A DNA stretch of 11,869 nt from Devosia equisanguinis (GTDB taxonomy: Bacteria > Pseudomonadota > Alphaproteobacteria > Rhizobiales > Devosiaceae): contig CAMDAL010000099.1 of NCBI GenBank assembly GCA_945888565.1, forward strand, positions 1 through 11,869. Direction: 5' to 3'. Below, one piece after another: positions 1 to 6,635 of the stretch. The notes beneath the pieces were generated by a model. That model saw only the letters and a list, made by a program, of their open reading frames with translations, made no database searches and was not told where the DNA came from. Each line of letters begins with the position of its first letter. Position 1 is the stretch's first letter. A program made the position numbers and the translations under genes.

Positions 1-126
1 TGGATGCGCATGGCCCAGCGCCGATCCGTCGACGACACCTGGCGACACATCGGCAAACTCGTCCAGACAATCGGGCCAGACGAATGCGCAAACTACATCG
101 CAAACGCAGGATACGCGGCAACCTAA
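1..126 (+). CDS. IS630-family transposase, C-terminal 41 residues (5' end outside window)
   Basis: The plus strand is open from base 1 to the TAA at 124-126 and encodes the tail of a DDE transposase. The visible sequence begins WMRMAQRRSVDDTWRHIGKL and continues with a segment containing PDECANYIANAGY. This tail (x-TW-x-IG, then DECANYxxxAGY) is typical of IS630-family transposases that end a few residues later. The catalytic DDE residues lie upstream of the window. The protein would catalyse cut-and-paste movement of its own element. The stop is followed closely by the presumed element end at about base 141, as expected for a compact insertion sequence. The IS630 family is recognised from memory of the C-terminal motif; the exact IS name cannot be given. 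Confidence 0.8.
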   Translation, partial: WMRMAQRRSVDDTWRHIGKLVQTIGPDECANYIANAGYAAT

Positions 127-141
127 ACGTGAAACGGTCTA
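1..141 (+). mobile_element. Right end of an IS630-like insertion sequence
   Basis: The transposase stop is followed by GTGAAACGGTCTAG (129-142), after which the sequence becomes the coding strand of an unrelated gene read in the opposite direction. Read inward from the right, the end is CTAGACCGTTTCAC, a plausible terminal inverted repeat. IS630/Tc1-type elements insert at TA, and some members target CTAG; here the TA is at 140-141 inside CTAG (139-142). The left end and the second target copy lie outside the window, so the exact boundary is inferred. Confidence 0.6.
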
Positions 142-274
142 GGAAATCGTATTCGAAGCGGCCGTCGGCGCCGACCGGGAACGGCATGCTCTCGGTCATG
201 TCGTAGAGGTAGAGCTGGATCAGGTTGGCGACAAGCGGTTTCTGATCGGTGGTGACCGGGACGATGGTGATCAT
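140..274 (-). pseudogene. GNAT-family N-acetyltransferase, 5' fragment truncated by the IS
   Basis: The minus strand from the ATG at 274-272 encodes about 45 residues: MITIVPVTTDQKPLVANLIQ, then a segment with LYLYDMTE, then PVGADGRFEYDFL. This resembles the N-terminus of GNAT acetyltransferases (first beta strand, then an amphipathic helix carrying LIQLYLYD). Members usually run 150 or more residues with an acetyl-CoA loop (R/QxxGxG/A), all of which is missing here. The match stops at codon 45, exactly at the CTAG where the IS630-like end begins. The frame stays open into the element to the window edge but shows no acetyltransferase features there. The gene is therefore disrupted; its 3' part should lie on the far side of the IS. 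Substrate unknown. Confidence 0.65.
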
Positions 275-318
275 CAACGCAGAGTGCCAGCGACCTCTTG
301 GTTCGGCAAGCTCACCAT
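274..318 (-). CDS. 14-codon ORF overlapping the acetyltransferase start (possible leader)
   Basis: On the minus strand GGAG stands 7 bases before the ATG at 318-316, opening a short frame, MVSLPNQEVAGTLR, that ends in a TGA sharing its A with the acetyltransferase ATG (TGATG). The ribosome-binding site is better than anything in front of the acetyltransferase itself, so the small ORF could deliver ribosomes by coupling. No function can be assigned. It may equally be an accident or the relic of a longer upstream start, and selection is no longer expected because the downstream gene is broken. Confidence 0.25.
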   Translation of the reverse strand: MVSLPNQEVAGTLR

Positions 319-339
319 TGAGTCGCTCCTTCGGCGCCC

Positions 340-2232
340 CTACTCCGCAGCCGGGGCGCCGCGTTTGACGAAGGGGTCGTTGGCGACGCGGCGGACCAGT
401 TCTTCCACCTCGGAGGCTTCGCGCTGGCGGTTCCACATGTTGGCGTAGAGGCCGGCCTGCTGCAGCAGCTGGATGTGGTTGCCGCGCTCGGCGATCTGCC
501 CGTCGCGCAGCACGATGATCTCGTCGGCGTTGACGATGGTGGACAGGCGGTGGGCGATCACCAGCGTGGTGCGGTTGGCCGAAACCAGGTCGAGCGCCGA
601 CTTGATCTCTTCCTCGGTCTTTGAATCGAGCGCCGAGGTGGCCTCGTCGAGGATGAGGATCGGCGGGCCTTTGAGGATGGTGCGGGCAATGGCGACGCGC
701 TGCTTTTCGCCGCCCGACAGCTTCAGCCCGCGCTCGCCCACCTGGGTGTCGTAGCCCTTGGGCAGGCGATCGATGAAGTGGCCGATCTGCGCCAGTTCTG
801 CGGCCTTGCGGACCTCTTCCTGGGTCGCGTCCGGGCGGCCGTAGCGGATGTTGTACTCGATCGTGTCGTTGAACAGCACGGTGTCCTGCGGGACCATGCC
901 GATGGAGGCACGGAGGCTCTGCTGGGTAATGTCACGCAGGTCCTGCCCGTCGATGGTCACCTTGCCCTCGATCACGTCGTAAAAGCGATAGAGCAGCCGC
1001 GAGATGGTGGACTTGCCGGCACCCGACGGCCCGACCACGGCGATGGTCTTGCCGGCCGGCACCTCGAAGCTCACGCCCTTGAGGATGGGGCGGTCCGCGT
1101 CGTAGTGGAAATGCACGTTCTCGAAGCGGATGACGGGGCCGGTGATGGCCAGCGCCTTTGCGCCCGGCTTGTCCTGTACCTCGGGTTCGCGGTCGAGCAG
1201 CTTGAACATCTCCTCGATGTCGGTGAGGCCCTGGCGGATTTCGCGGTAGACGAAGCCGATGAAGTTGAGCGGCCGGTAGATCTGCATCAGGAAGGTGTTG
1301 AGCAGCACGAAATCGCCGAGGGTCAGCTGCCCGTTCATCACTCCGATGCCGCCCATCACCATGATGACGACGGTGCCGATGTAGAAGATCAGCGCCTGGC
1401 CGAAGTTGAGGAAGCCGAGCGAGGTCCAGATGCGGATGGCGCTCTTTTCGTACTTGGCCATCGAGGCGTCGAAGCGGGTGGCCTCCATCTTCTCGTTGGC
1501 GAAATACTTCACCGTCTCGAAGTTCAGCAGGCTGTCGATGGCCTTGCCGTTGGCGTCGGTGTCGCTCTCGTTCATGTCGCGGCGAATGGCGATGCGCCAG
1601 TTCGAGGCCGCGATGGTGAACCACATGTAGAGCCAGATGGTGACGACCAGCACGCCCAGGTAGCTGACGCCGAAGAAGACGATGAAGATCACCGCGGCGA
1701 TGGCGAACTCGACGAAGGTCGGCGCGGTGTTGAGCATGGTGAAGCGGACGATCGCCTCGATGCCCTTGGTGCCGCGCTCGATGACGCGGCTCAGCCCGCC
1801 GGTGCGGCGCGACAGGTGGAAGCGCAGGGAAAGCCGGTGCATGTGCTCGAAGGTCTGAAGCGCGAGCTTCCGCACCGCGTTCTGGCCCACCGAGGCGAAC
1901 AGCACGTCGCGCAGCTGCTGGAAGCCGGCGTCAAAGATGTTGCCGACGCCATAGGCGATGACCAGCACCAGCGGGATGGCGATGCCCATCACCAGCGTGT
2001 TGTCAGGGGTGGCGGCGTTGAGCGCATCGATGACGCCCTTGTAGGCGAAGGGCACCAGCGTGGTCGCAACCTTCGAGAGCAGCAGCGCGCCGATGGCGAG
2101 GAGCACCCGGAACTTCAGGTCCGGGCGGTCCTTTGGCCACATGTACTGCCAGAGGTTGGCGACGGTGCGCCCGAGATTGGCTTCCGCAGCGTCCACGGTG
2201 GGACGCTTCGGAGCTTCGCCTTGAGATGACAT
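340..2232 (-). CDS. Atm1/HMT1-type ABC half-transporter (ATPase/permease)
   Basis: This 630-residue half-transporter has an N-terminal membrane domain (about residues 40-345, hydrophobic stretches near 43-64, 82-100, 166-189, 191-208 and 281-298) and a C-terminal ATPase. ATPase motifs are Walker A GPSGAGKST (401-409), Q-loop Q449, signature LSGGEKQ (505-511), Walker B ILILDE (525-530) and switch H561. The SLGFLNFGQALIFYIGT segment (271-287), with N276 and Q279, matches the conserved LNxGQ region that lines the glutathione site in bacterial Atm1. RFYDV after Walker A and GERGLKLSGG before the signature are also Atm1-like. The family exports glutathione conjugates and related thiol or metal complexes from the cytoplasm as a homodimer. 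I chose the ATG at 2232-2230 because it overlaps the arsR stop as TGATG. The frame stays open well upstream but there it is Ser/Arg-rich antisense of other genes. Coupling to an ArsR repressor suggests metal- or thiol-stress control; the true substrate is not shown by sequence. Confidence 0.88.
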   Translation of the reverse strand: MSSQGEAPKRPTVDAAEANLGRTVANLWQYMWPKDRPDLKFRVLLAIGALLLSKVATTLVPFAYKGVIDALNAATPDNTLVMGIAIPLVLVIAYGVGNIFDAGFQQLRDVLFASVGQNAVRKLALQTFEHMHRLSLRFHLSRRTGGLSRVIERGTKGIEAIVRFTMLNTAPTFVEFAIAAVIFIVFFGVSYLGVLVVTIWLYMWFTIAASNWRIAIRRDMNESDTDANGKAIDSLLNFETVKYFANEKMEATRFDASMAKYEKSAIRIWTSLGFLNFGQALIFYIGTVVIMVMGGIGVMNGQLTLGDFVLLNTFLMQIYRPLNFIGFVYREIRQGLTDIEEMFKLLDREPEVQDKPGAKALAITGPVIRFENVHFHYDADRPILKGVSFEVPAGKTIAVVGPSGAGKSTISRLLYRFYDVIEGKVTIDGQDLRDITQQSLRASIGMVPQDTVLFNDTIEYNIRYGRPDATQEEVRKAAELAQIGHFIDRLPKGYDTQVGERGLKLSGGEKQRVAIARTILKGPPILILDEATSALDSKTEEEIKSALDLVSANRTTLVIAHRLSTIVNADEIIVLRDGQIAERGNHIQLLQQAGLYANMWNRQREASEVEELVRRVANDPFVKRGAPAAE

Positions 2233-2555
2233 CAGACCAGCTCTTTGATGGGGGCAGGTTCGGCGGAGAGGCCGTTGAAAAGGCCCGAACAGGCCGAGCC
2301 GAACTGGGCCAGGCGGTCGGTGCGGAGCTTGTAGCAGTTGCGGGTGCCCTTGGCGTGGCGTTCCACCAGCCCGGCATCGAGCAGCACCTTGATGTGCTGG
2401 CTGACAGTCGACTGCGCCAGCGGCAGCATCTGGGTAACGTCGGTGCAGCAACAATCGCTGTCGCGCTGCGCGAGGATACGCAGGATGCTCAGGCGCACGG
2501 GATGACCCAGCGCCCGCATCAGGTTCGCGATGTCGTCGTCCAACAGCGTATTCAT
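2232..2555 (-). CDS. ArsR/SmtB-family winged-helix repressor with a CCC cluster
   Basis: This 107-residue protein is of the usual length for ArsR/SmtB repressors. It starts with a helix containing LMRALGHPVRLSILRIL (12-28), followed by a cysteine cluster C35-C36-C37 in DCCCTDV. The recognition helix is PLAQSTVSQHIKVLLDAGLV (45-64) and the wing is RHAKGTRNCYKL (66-77). The cluster sits where classical arsenic and cadmium sensors carry ELCVCDL. Two more cysteines are C74 in the wing and C89 near the C-terminus, so a soft-metal or thiol/persulfide sensor is likely, though the ligand cannot be named. The gene overlaps the exporter start by one base (TGATG) and so should control it. The start at 2555-2553 was chosen by family alignment; there is no good ribosome-binding site before it. 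Confidence 0.88.
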   Translation of the reverse strand: MNTLLDDDIANLMRALGHPVRLSILRILAQRDSDCCCTDVTQMLPLAQSTVSQHIKVLLDAGLVERHAKGTRNCYKLRTDRLAQFGSACSGLFNGLSAEPAPIKELV

Positions 2556-2593
2556 CGTTAAAGAGCGATAGAAGAAGGGGTGGACGAACGCAA
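2551..2593 (-). promoter_or_regulatory. Candidate arsR promoter with overlapping operator, near-leaderless start
   Basis: Reading the minus strand, TTGCGT (2593-2588) is followed after 17 bases by TATCGC (2570-2565), a weak match to sigma-70 elements. Transcription would begin about 2558, only a few bases before the arsR ATG, which fits the lack of a Shine-Dalgarno sequence. The inverted repeat TTCATCG...CGATAGAA (2551-2573; arms ATCG and CGAT around 8 bases, with an imperfect TTC/GAA extension) covers the -10 element and the start codon. That is where an autoregulating ArsR dimer could bind. Both calls are pattern-based. Confidence 0.3.
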
Positions 2594-2692
2594 GGCAAAA
2601 CGACCTGCCCAACGAGGCAGTTGTGGGGCGAAGTTCGGCTGAGCGGGCTGGTCGAAACCGGCGAACCGGAAGTAACGGCGGCGGCAGACGGC

Positions 2693-4399
2693 TCAGTCGT
2701 CGTAGACGAGCGGCAGGTCGAGGACCTGGCCCGGATAGATGCGGCCCGGGCGGGGCACCGCCTCGCGGTTGGCGCGGAAGATGGTGCGATAGTGGACGCC
2801 GCGGCCGTAGAACCGATGCGCGATACCCCACAACGTATCGCCGCGCCGGATAATCGCCTTGCCGGAAACGAAGCGCCAGGCACCCGGATCGCCGACCGGG
2901 ACGGCGCGCAGCACGGTGAGACCGGGCTCGTCCTCGGGAAGCGTGAACTGCGCCAGGATGGCGGGCGATTTCGGGGCCGTGCCGAGGGTGAGCACGGCGT
3001 CTGCCGATGGTTCACCCGTCGGCAGCGTGTCGATGGTCGCGTCGCCGGTGAGCTTGAGGATGATGACGGACGGGCTCTCCACCGCCGGCACGACGGGGAC
3101 GATCTGCGGCAGCGGGGAGAGCGGCAGGTCGGGAGCGGGCTGTTCGACTGACGTATCCGGCGGTTCGGCCACCGGCGCGGGCTCGATTTCCACCTCGGGC
3201 TCTTCGGCGACCTGAGGCTCGACCTCCGGGGCGACCGCGACACCGATTGGCCCCTCGAAGACGATGCTCGCCTCGCCGAGCACCCGGCCGGTCAGCGGGT
3301 CCAGCGCCTCGACTTTCAGCACCTGCTGCTCCTCGGTGAGCAGGTCGGTCCCCTCGACCAGCCAGCGGCCACCCTCCACCGGGCTGACGCCGACCGGGAG
3401 GCCATCGACATAGAGCCGCATTGTGGCGCCGGCCGGACCGTTGCCGGCGATGAAGTTGCCGTCGCCGTCAATCTCGATGGCGTCGATCGTTGGCGCCAGG
3501 ACAGGGGCTGCCGGTTCGGGATCGTCGGGGATGACCGGATCGATGGCCGCGACGGTCGCCTGCGGCTCAATGGTGGGTGCTGGCGGGAGGATGGGCGGCA
3601 TTTCCACCAGCGCCGGATCGGGCTGAGCGATCGGGGCCGGTTCCACTGGCGCAACCTCAGGGTCAGGTATCGAAGCGACGGACGAAGGTTGCGGAAGCGG
3701 AGGCGTGACGATTGGCGCCGCATCGGGCGCAGGATCGGAGGCTTCGACGGGGCTGGCATCCGGAGCGACAGGCTCCGGATCGGCTGCGACGGGCGAAGTC
3801 GTCAACGGCAGCGGACCGTCCGGCAAGGCTGTGGGGGCCGGCGGCACAAACCAGGGATCGGCGTTGGGTGCGGGCGCAGGATCGATTGTTGGGACCGTCG
3901 TGACATCCGGAATTGTGGCTACTGGCTCGGCCGGGGGCGCGGCGACTGGCTCCTCAACGGGGGGCGCCTCGACCGGAGCTGCCTCAATGACGATGGGGAC
4001 AGCGATGGGCGCGGGGTCGATCTCGTCGGTAGCCGGGGCTGCTACCTCCGGCTTGATGGCTGGCAGGTCGGGTATCGCCGCGACACGGGGTGCAGGGATC
4101 ACCTTGGGCGGCGTGGCCGGCGGCGCGATCGGCTTTTCGAGAGTGGGCGCAACCAGCGAACGCGTCGGCTCCATGACCGGCGTCGGCACGATCGCCTCGG
4201 CCAGTTGCATCTCCGGTGCGGGCTCTACGGGAGCCGGAGCGTCGATGGCGATAGGCTGCACGGCCTCGGGTGTTGTCCCCATGTCTGCTTCGAGGCCGAG
4301 CTCGAACCGATCGTCGATCAAGCCGCGTACGCAGGTCAACAGGCCGCGATCGTCACCGGTGCAGATGTTGATGACGGGGAGCGCGAGCACGACCAGCAT
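2693..4399 (-). CDS. Membrane-anchored proline-rich protein with Ig-like segment and C-terminal LysM domain
   Basis: From the ATG at 4399 the protein is 568 residues. Residues about 45-300 are a low-complexity Pro/Ala/Val/Glu spacer (many PAP, VEP and PDP units). A compact segment at about 303-383, containing DGDGNFIAGNGPAGATMRLY, reads like a bacterial Ig-like fold. A second acidic Pro-rich stretch (385-445) leads to a short domain and a LysM motif (517-565, with RRGDTLWGIAHRFYG and IYPGQVLDLP). LysM binds peptidoglycan, so this is probably an envelope protein with an inner-membrane anchor and a spacer reaching the wall. The start is doubtful. The only ATG in frame cuts the hydrophobic anchor, and the same frame stays hydrophobic upstream (LLLTLGAAGATLLV) without an ATG, GTG or TTG before the stop at 4504-4502. 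Similar proteins in Hyphomicrobiales are annotated only as LysM-domain proteins. It lies downstream of cimA in the same orientation. Confidence 0.75.
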   Translation of the reverse strand: MLVVLALPVINICTGDDRGLLTCVRGLIDDRFELGLEADMGTTPEAVQPIAIDAPAPVEPAPEMQLAEAIVPTPVMEPTRSLVAPTLEKPIAPPATPPKVIPAPRVAAIPDLPAIKPEVAAPATDEIDPAPIAVPIVIEAAPVEAPPVEEPVAAPPAEPVATIPDVTTVPTIDPAPAPNADPWFVPPAPTALPDGPLPLTTSPVAADPEPVAPDASPVEASDPAPDAAPIVTPPLPQPSSVASIPDPEVAPVEPAPIAQPDPALVEMPPILPPAPTIEPQATVAAIDPVIPDDPEPAAPVLAPTIDAIEIDGDGNFIAGNGPAGATMRLYVDGLPVGVSPVEGGRWLVEGTDLLTEEQQVLKVEALDPLTGRVLGEASIVFEGPIGVAVAPEVEPQVAEEPEVEIEPAPVAEPPDTSVEQPAPDLPLSPLPQIVPVVPAVESPSVIILKLTGDATIDTLPTGEPSADAVLTLGTAPKSPAILAQFTLPEDEPGLTVLRAVPVGDPGAWRFVSGKAIIRRGDTLWGIAHRFYGRGVHYRTIFRANREAVPRPGRIYPGQVLDLPLVYDD

Positions 4400-4499
4400 G
4401 ACGAGCAGAGTCGCCCCCGCGGCGCCGAGGGTGAGCAGCAGTGGTCCGCGATCGGCATTCCGGCCCAGGCACGCCTCCGTCTGCCGAGGTGTTGCCCAT
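4400..4499 (-). other. Probable missing N-terminal part of the LysM protein (start unresolved)
   Basis: In the LysM frame, bases 4442-4400 encode a convincing signal-anchor continuation (GPLLLTLGAAGATLLV just ahead), yet no ATG, GTG or TTG occurs between it and the stop at 4504-4502. A different frame has an ATG at 4499-4497, 15 bases after the cimA stop, starting MGNTSADGGVPGPE. Joining that frame to the anchor near 4460 would need a one-base indel. So either this copy is frameshifted, or the assembly has an indel here, or a non-standard codon such as CTG is used. Confidence 0.4.
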
Positions 4500-4514
4500 G
4501 GTCACGTCACGCGA

Positions 4515-6122
4515 TCAGGCTGCCTCGGTTTTCATCAATTTATAGGTAATCGACTCGTAAAGCGCCTCAAATGAGGCGTCGATGATATTGGGGCTTACAC
4601 CAATTGTGTACCAGCGCTCGCCGGTGCCGTCGCGGCTTTCGACCAGTACACGGGTGACCGCGCCCGTGCCGCCGTCGAGAATACGCACCTTGAAGTCGAC
4701 CAGTTCGAGATCGGCGATGCGCTCGGAGAACACCCCGAGATCCTTGCGGAGCGCCAGGTCGAGGGCGTTGACCGGGCCGTTGCCCTCGGCCACCGACATA
4801 AAGCGCTCGCCGCCGATGACGATTTTCACCACCGCCTCGGTGACGGTGATCTGCTCGCCGCGCGAGTTGTGCCGGCGCTCGACGCTGGTGCGGTAGCTCT
4901 CGACATCGAAGAACTGCGGCAGCGTGCCGAGCATCTCGTGCGCCAGCACCACGAAGCTGGCATCGGCGCCGTCGTAGGAATAGCCGGCGGCCTCGCGCTC
5001 CTTCACCTCGCGCAGCAGCCGGTCGATGCGCGGATCGTCCTTGGCCACCTTGATGCCGTGACGGCCCAGCGCAGCGAGCAGGTTCGATTTGCCGGCCTGC
5101 TGGCTGACCATGATGTTGCGCTCGTTGCCGACGCTTTCGGGCGGCACGTGCTCGTAGGTGGAAAAATCCTTGGCGAGCGCCGAAGCGTGGATGCCGGCCT
5201 TGGTGGCAAAGGCCGCCGTGCCGACATAGGGCGACTGCCGCGACGGGGCGCGGTTCAGCAGTTCGTCGAAGGCGCGGGCGACCTTGGTGAGGCCGCCGAG
5301 CTGCTCGGCCGAAATGCCGAGCTCGAAGCGATCGGCGAAGGCGGGCTTCAGCATCAGGGTGGGGATCAGCGTCACAAGGTTGGCGTTGCCGCAGCGCTCG
5401 CCGATGCCGTTGAGCGTGCCCTGGATCTGGCGGACGCCGGCGTTTACCGCGGCGAGCGTGTTGGCGACCGCCTGCCCCGTATCGTCATGGGCATGGATGC
5501 CGAGCTTGTCGCCGGGCGCCACGCGGCGCACCTGGCGGACGATCTCGTCGATCTCGTCGGGCATGGTGCCGCCATTGGTGTCGCACAGCACCACCCAGCG
5601 GGCGCCGGCTCCCAGCGCCGTCTCGATGAAGCGCAGCGCGTAGGCCTTGTCGTGCTTGAAGCCATCGAAGAAGTGCTCGCAATCGACCAGCGTCTCCTTG
5701 CCGGCGACGACGGAGGCTTCGATGGTGTCGCGCAGGCTCTCGAGGTTCTCATCGCCCGAAATGCCGAGCGCCATCTCGACCTGCTTCGACGACGCCTTGC
5801 CGACAAAGCAGGCGGCATCGGACACGGCGTTGAGGATGGCCTGCACGCCGGGGTCGTTCTCCACCGAGCGCCCGGACCGCTTGGTCATGCCGAAGGCGGT
5901 GAAGGTGGCGTCGCGGGTGCGGGACTCGGCGAAGAACTGGTCGTCCACCACGTTGGCGCCGGGATAGCCGCCCTCGATGTAGTCGACGCCAAGCTGCTCG
6001 AGCAGGCGCACAACGGAAATCTTGTCCTCGAGCGAGAACTCGACGCCGGCCGTCTGCGCGCCGTCACGCAGCGTGGTGTCGAAGAGGTAGAGGCGTTCCC
6101 TGGCGGGGGCTTGGGTGGACAT
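4515..6122 (-). CDS. cimA: (R)-citramalate synthase, DRE-TIM metallolyase family
   Basis: This 535-residue enzyme condenses pyruvate and acetyl-CoA to (R)-citramalate, giving a threonine-independent route to 2-oxobutanoate and isoleucine. The TIM-barrel core carries DTTLRDGAQ (15-23; R19 and D20 catalytic, D16 a metal ligand), HAHDD with H210 and H212 as metal ligands, and GERCGNANL (241-249) with N246. The C-terminal part, from about residue 400, is the LeuA-type regulatory domain (GGTGAVTRVLVE, 484-495), which in relatives binds isoleucine or leucine. The length and the YIEGGYPGAN motif (48-57) fit CimA rather than 2-isopropylmalate or homocitrate synthase, though substrate choice in this family is not absolute. 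It starts 9 bases after the second GFA gene and is probably translated from the same message; its ribosome-binding site is weak. Confidence 0.88.
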   Translation of the reverse strand: MSTQAPARERLYLFDTTLRDGAQTAGVEFSLEDKISVVRLLEQLGVDYIEGGYPGANVVDDQFFAESRTRDATFTAFGMTKRSGRSVENDPGVQAILNAVSDAACFVGKASSKQVEMALGISGDENLESLRDTIEASVVAGKETLVDCEHFFDGFKHDKAYALRFIETALGAGARWVVLCDTNGGTMPDEIDEIVRQVRRVAPGDKLGIHAHDDTGQAVANTLAAVNAGVRQIQGTLNGIGERCGNANLVTLIPTLMLKPAFADRFELGISAEQLGGLTKVARAFDELLNRAPSRQSPYVGTAAFATKAGIHASALAKDFSTYEHVPPESVGNERNIMVSQQAGKSNLLAALGRHGIKVAKDDPRIDRLLREVKEREAAGYSYDGADASFVVLAHEMLGTLPQFFDVESYRTSVERRHNSRGEQITVTEAVVKIVIGGERFMSVAEGNGPVNALDLALRKDLGVFSERIADLELVDFKVRILDGGTGAVTRVLVESRDGTGERWYTIGVSPNIIDASFEALYESITYKLMKTEAA

Positions 6123-6131
6123 GCTGGGTAC

Positions 6132-6635
6132 TCAGTGCTGCGGGGGCCACTCGGCCGTGTCGTGGTCGGGGTGCTGGCGGTTGCTGGTGCGGATCGCACT
6201 CGCCCAGGCCGGATCGTTGGCGCCCTCTGTGGTGCCGACAATCTCGACGCTGTCGAGGCTGACCAGCGAGGGGTGCTTGCCCTCCATGCCCATCTGGTAG
6301 AGCACCGGGATCAGCTGAGGCATGTCGAAGGCACCGATGGACATCGAAACGTGCCGGCCCTCGGTGTTGTGGTAGAACAGCGACGTGCCGCACTCGCGGC
6401 AATAGCCACGATCGACCTCGCCCGAGCTGCGGAAGCGCGCCGGCTCGCCGCGCGTCCAGGTCAGGTGCTCGTAGCGGATGCCGACCAGCGCTGCAAAGAG
6501 GTTGCCGGTGGCCTTCTGGCACATCCGGCAATAGCAAAGGTGCGGGTTGTCGACGAGTTCGGTGGCATGGAAGCGCACTGCCCCGCACTGGCAGCCGCCC
6601 GAATACTCGCGGAAGCGATAGGCCTCGTCGCTCAT
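6132..6635 (-). CDS. GFA-family zinc protein, copy 1 (downstream of the iminopeptidase)
   Basis: The 167-residue product has the GFA (glutathione-dependent formaldehyde-activating enzyme-like) fold. Zinc ligands are visible as GGCQCGAVRF (C15, C17), CYCRMCQKATG (C34, C36, C39) and YCRECGT (C79, C82). The family is named after an enzyme reported to join formaldehyde and glutathione, but most members have no proven reaction, so function here is only suggested. The C-terminus ends in QHPDHDTAEWPP, a tail nearly shared with the other copy at 7591-8085, showing that the two are paralogues. The ATG at 6635 overlaps the iminopeptidase stop by four bases (ATGA) and has GGAG 9 bases upstream. The next gene is cimA after 9 bases. 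Confidence 0.85.
   Translation of the reverse strand: MSDEAYRFREYSGGCQCGAVRFHATELVDNPHLCYCRMCQKATGNLFAALVGIRYEHLTWTRGEPARFRSSGEVDRGYCRECGTSLFYHNTEGRHVSMSIGAFDMPQLIPVLYQMGMEGKHPSLVSLDSVEIVGTTEGANDPAWASAIRTSNRQHPDHDTAEWPPQH

Noticed and set aside
778..2229. 483-codon plus-strand open frame opposite the ABC transporter
   Set aside because: It is Asp/Glu/His/Val-rich antisense of a clearly conserved transporter in high-GC DNA; no domain or ribosome-binding site seen.
2556..2831. Longer arsR start at 2831
   Set aside because: The extra residues are Arg/Pro-rich and overlap the LysM gene; the 107-residue form has the normal family length.
2233..3243. Upstream extension of the ABC transporter frame
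   Set aside because: The added residues are Ser/Arg/Pro-rich and overlap arsR and the LysM gene in another frame; the 2232 ATG fits the family and the TGATG coupling.
2693..4399. Pro/Ala-rich stretch as a DNA tandem repeat
   Set aside because: The amino-acid composition is repetitive but I see no regular repeat period in the bases.
3689..4574. Two overlapping 280-290-codon plus-strand frames opposite the LysM gene
   Set aside because: They are Gly/Ala/Ser- or Arg/Gly-rich complements of the Pro/Ala-rich spacer codons; low complexity with no independent evidence.
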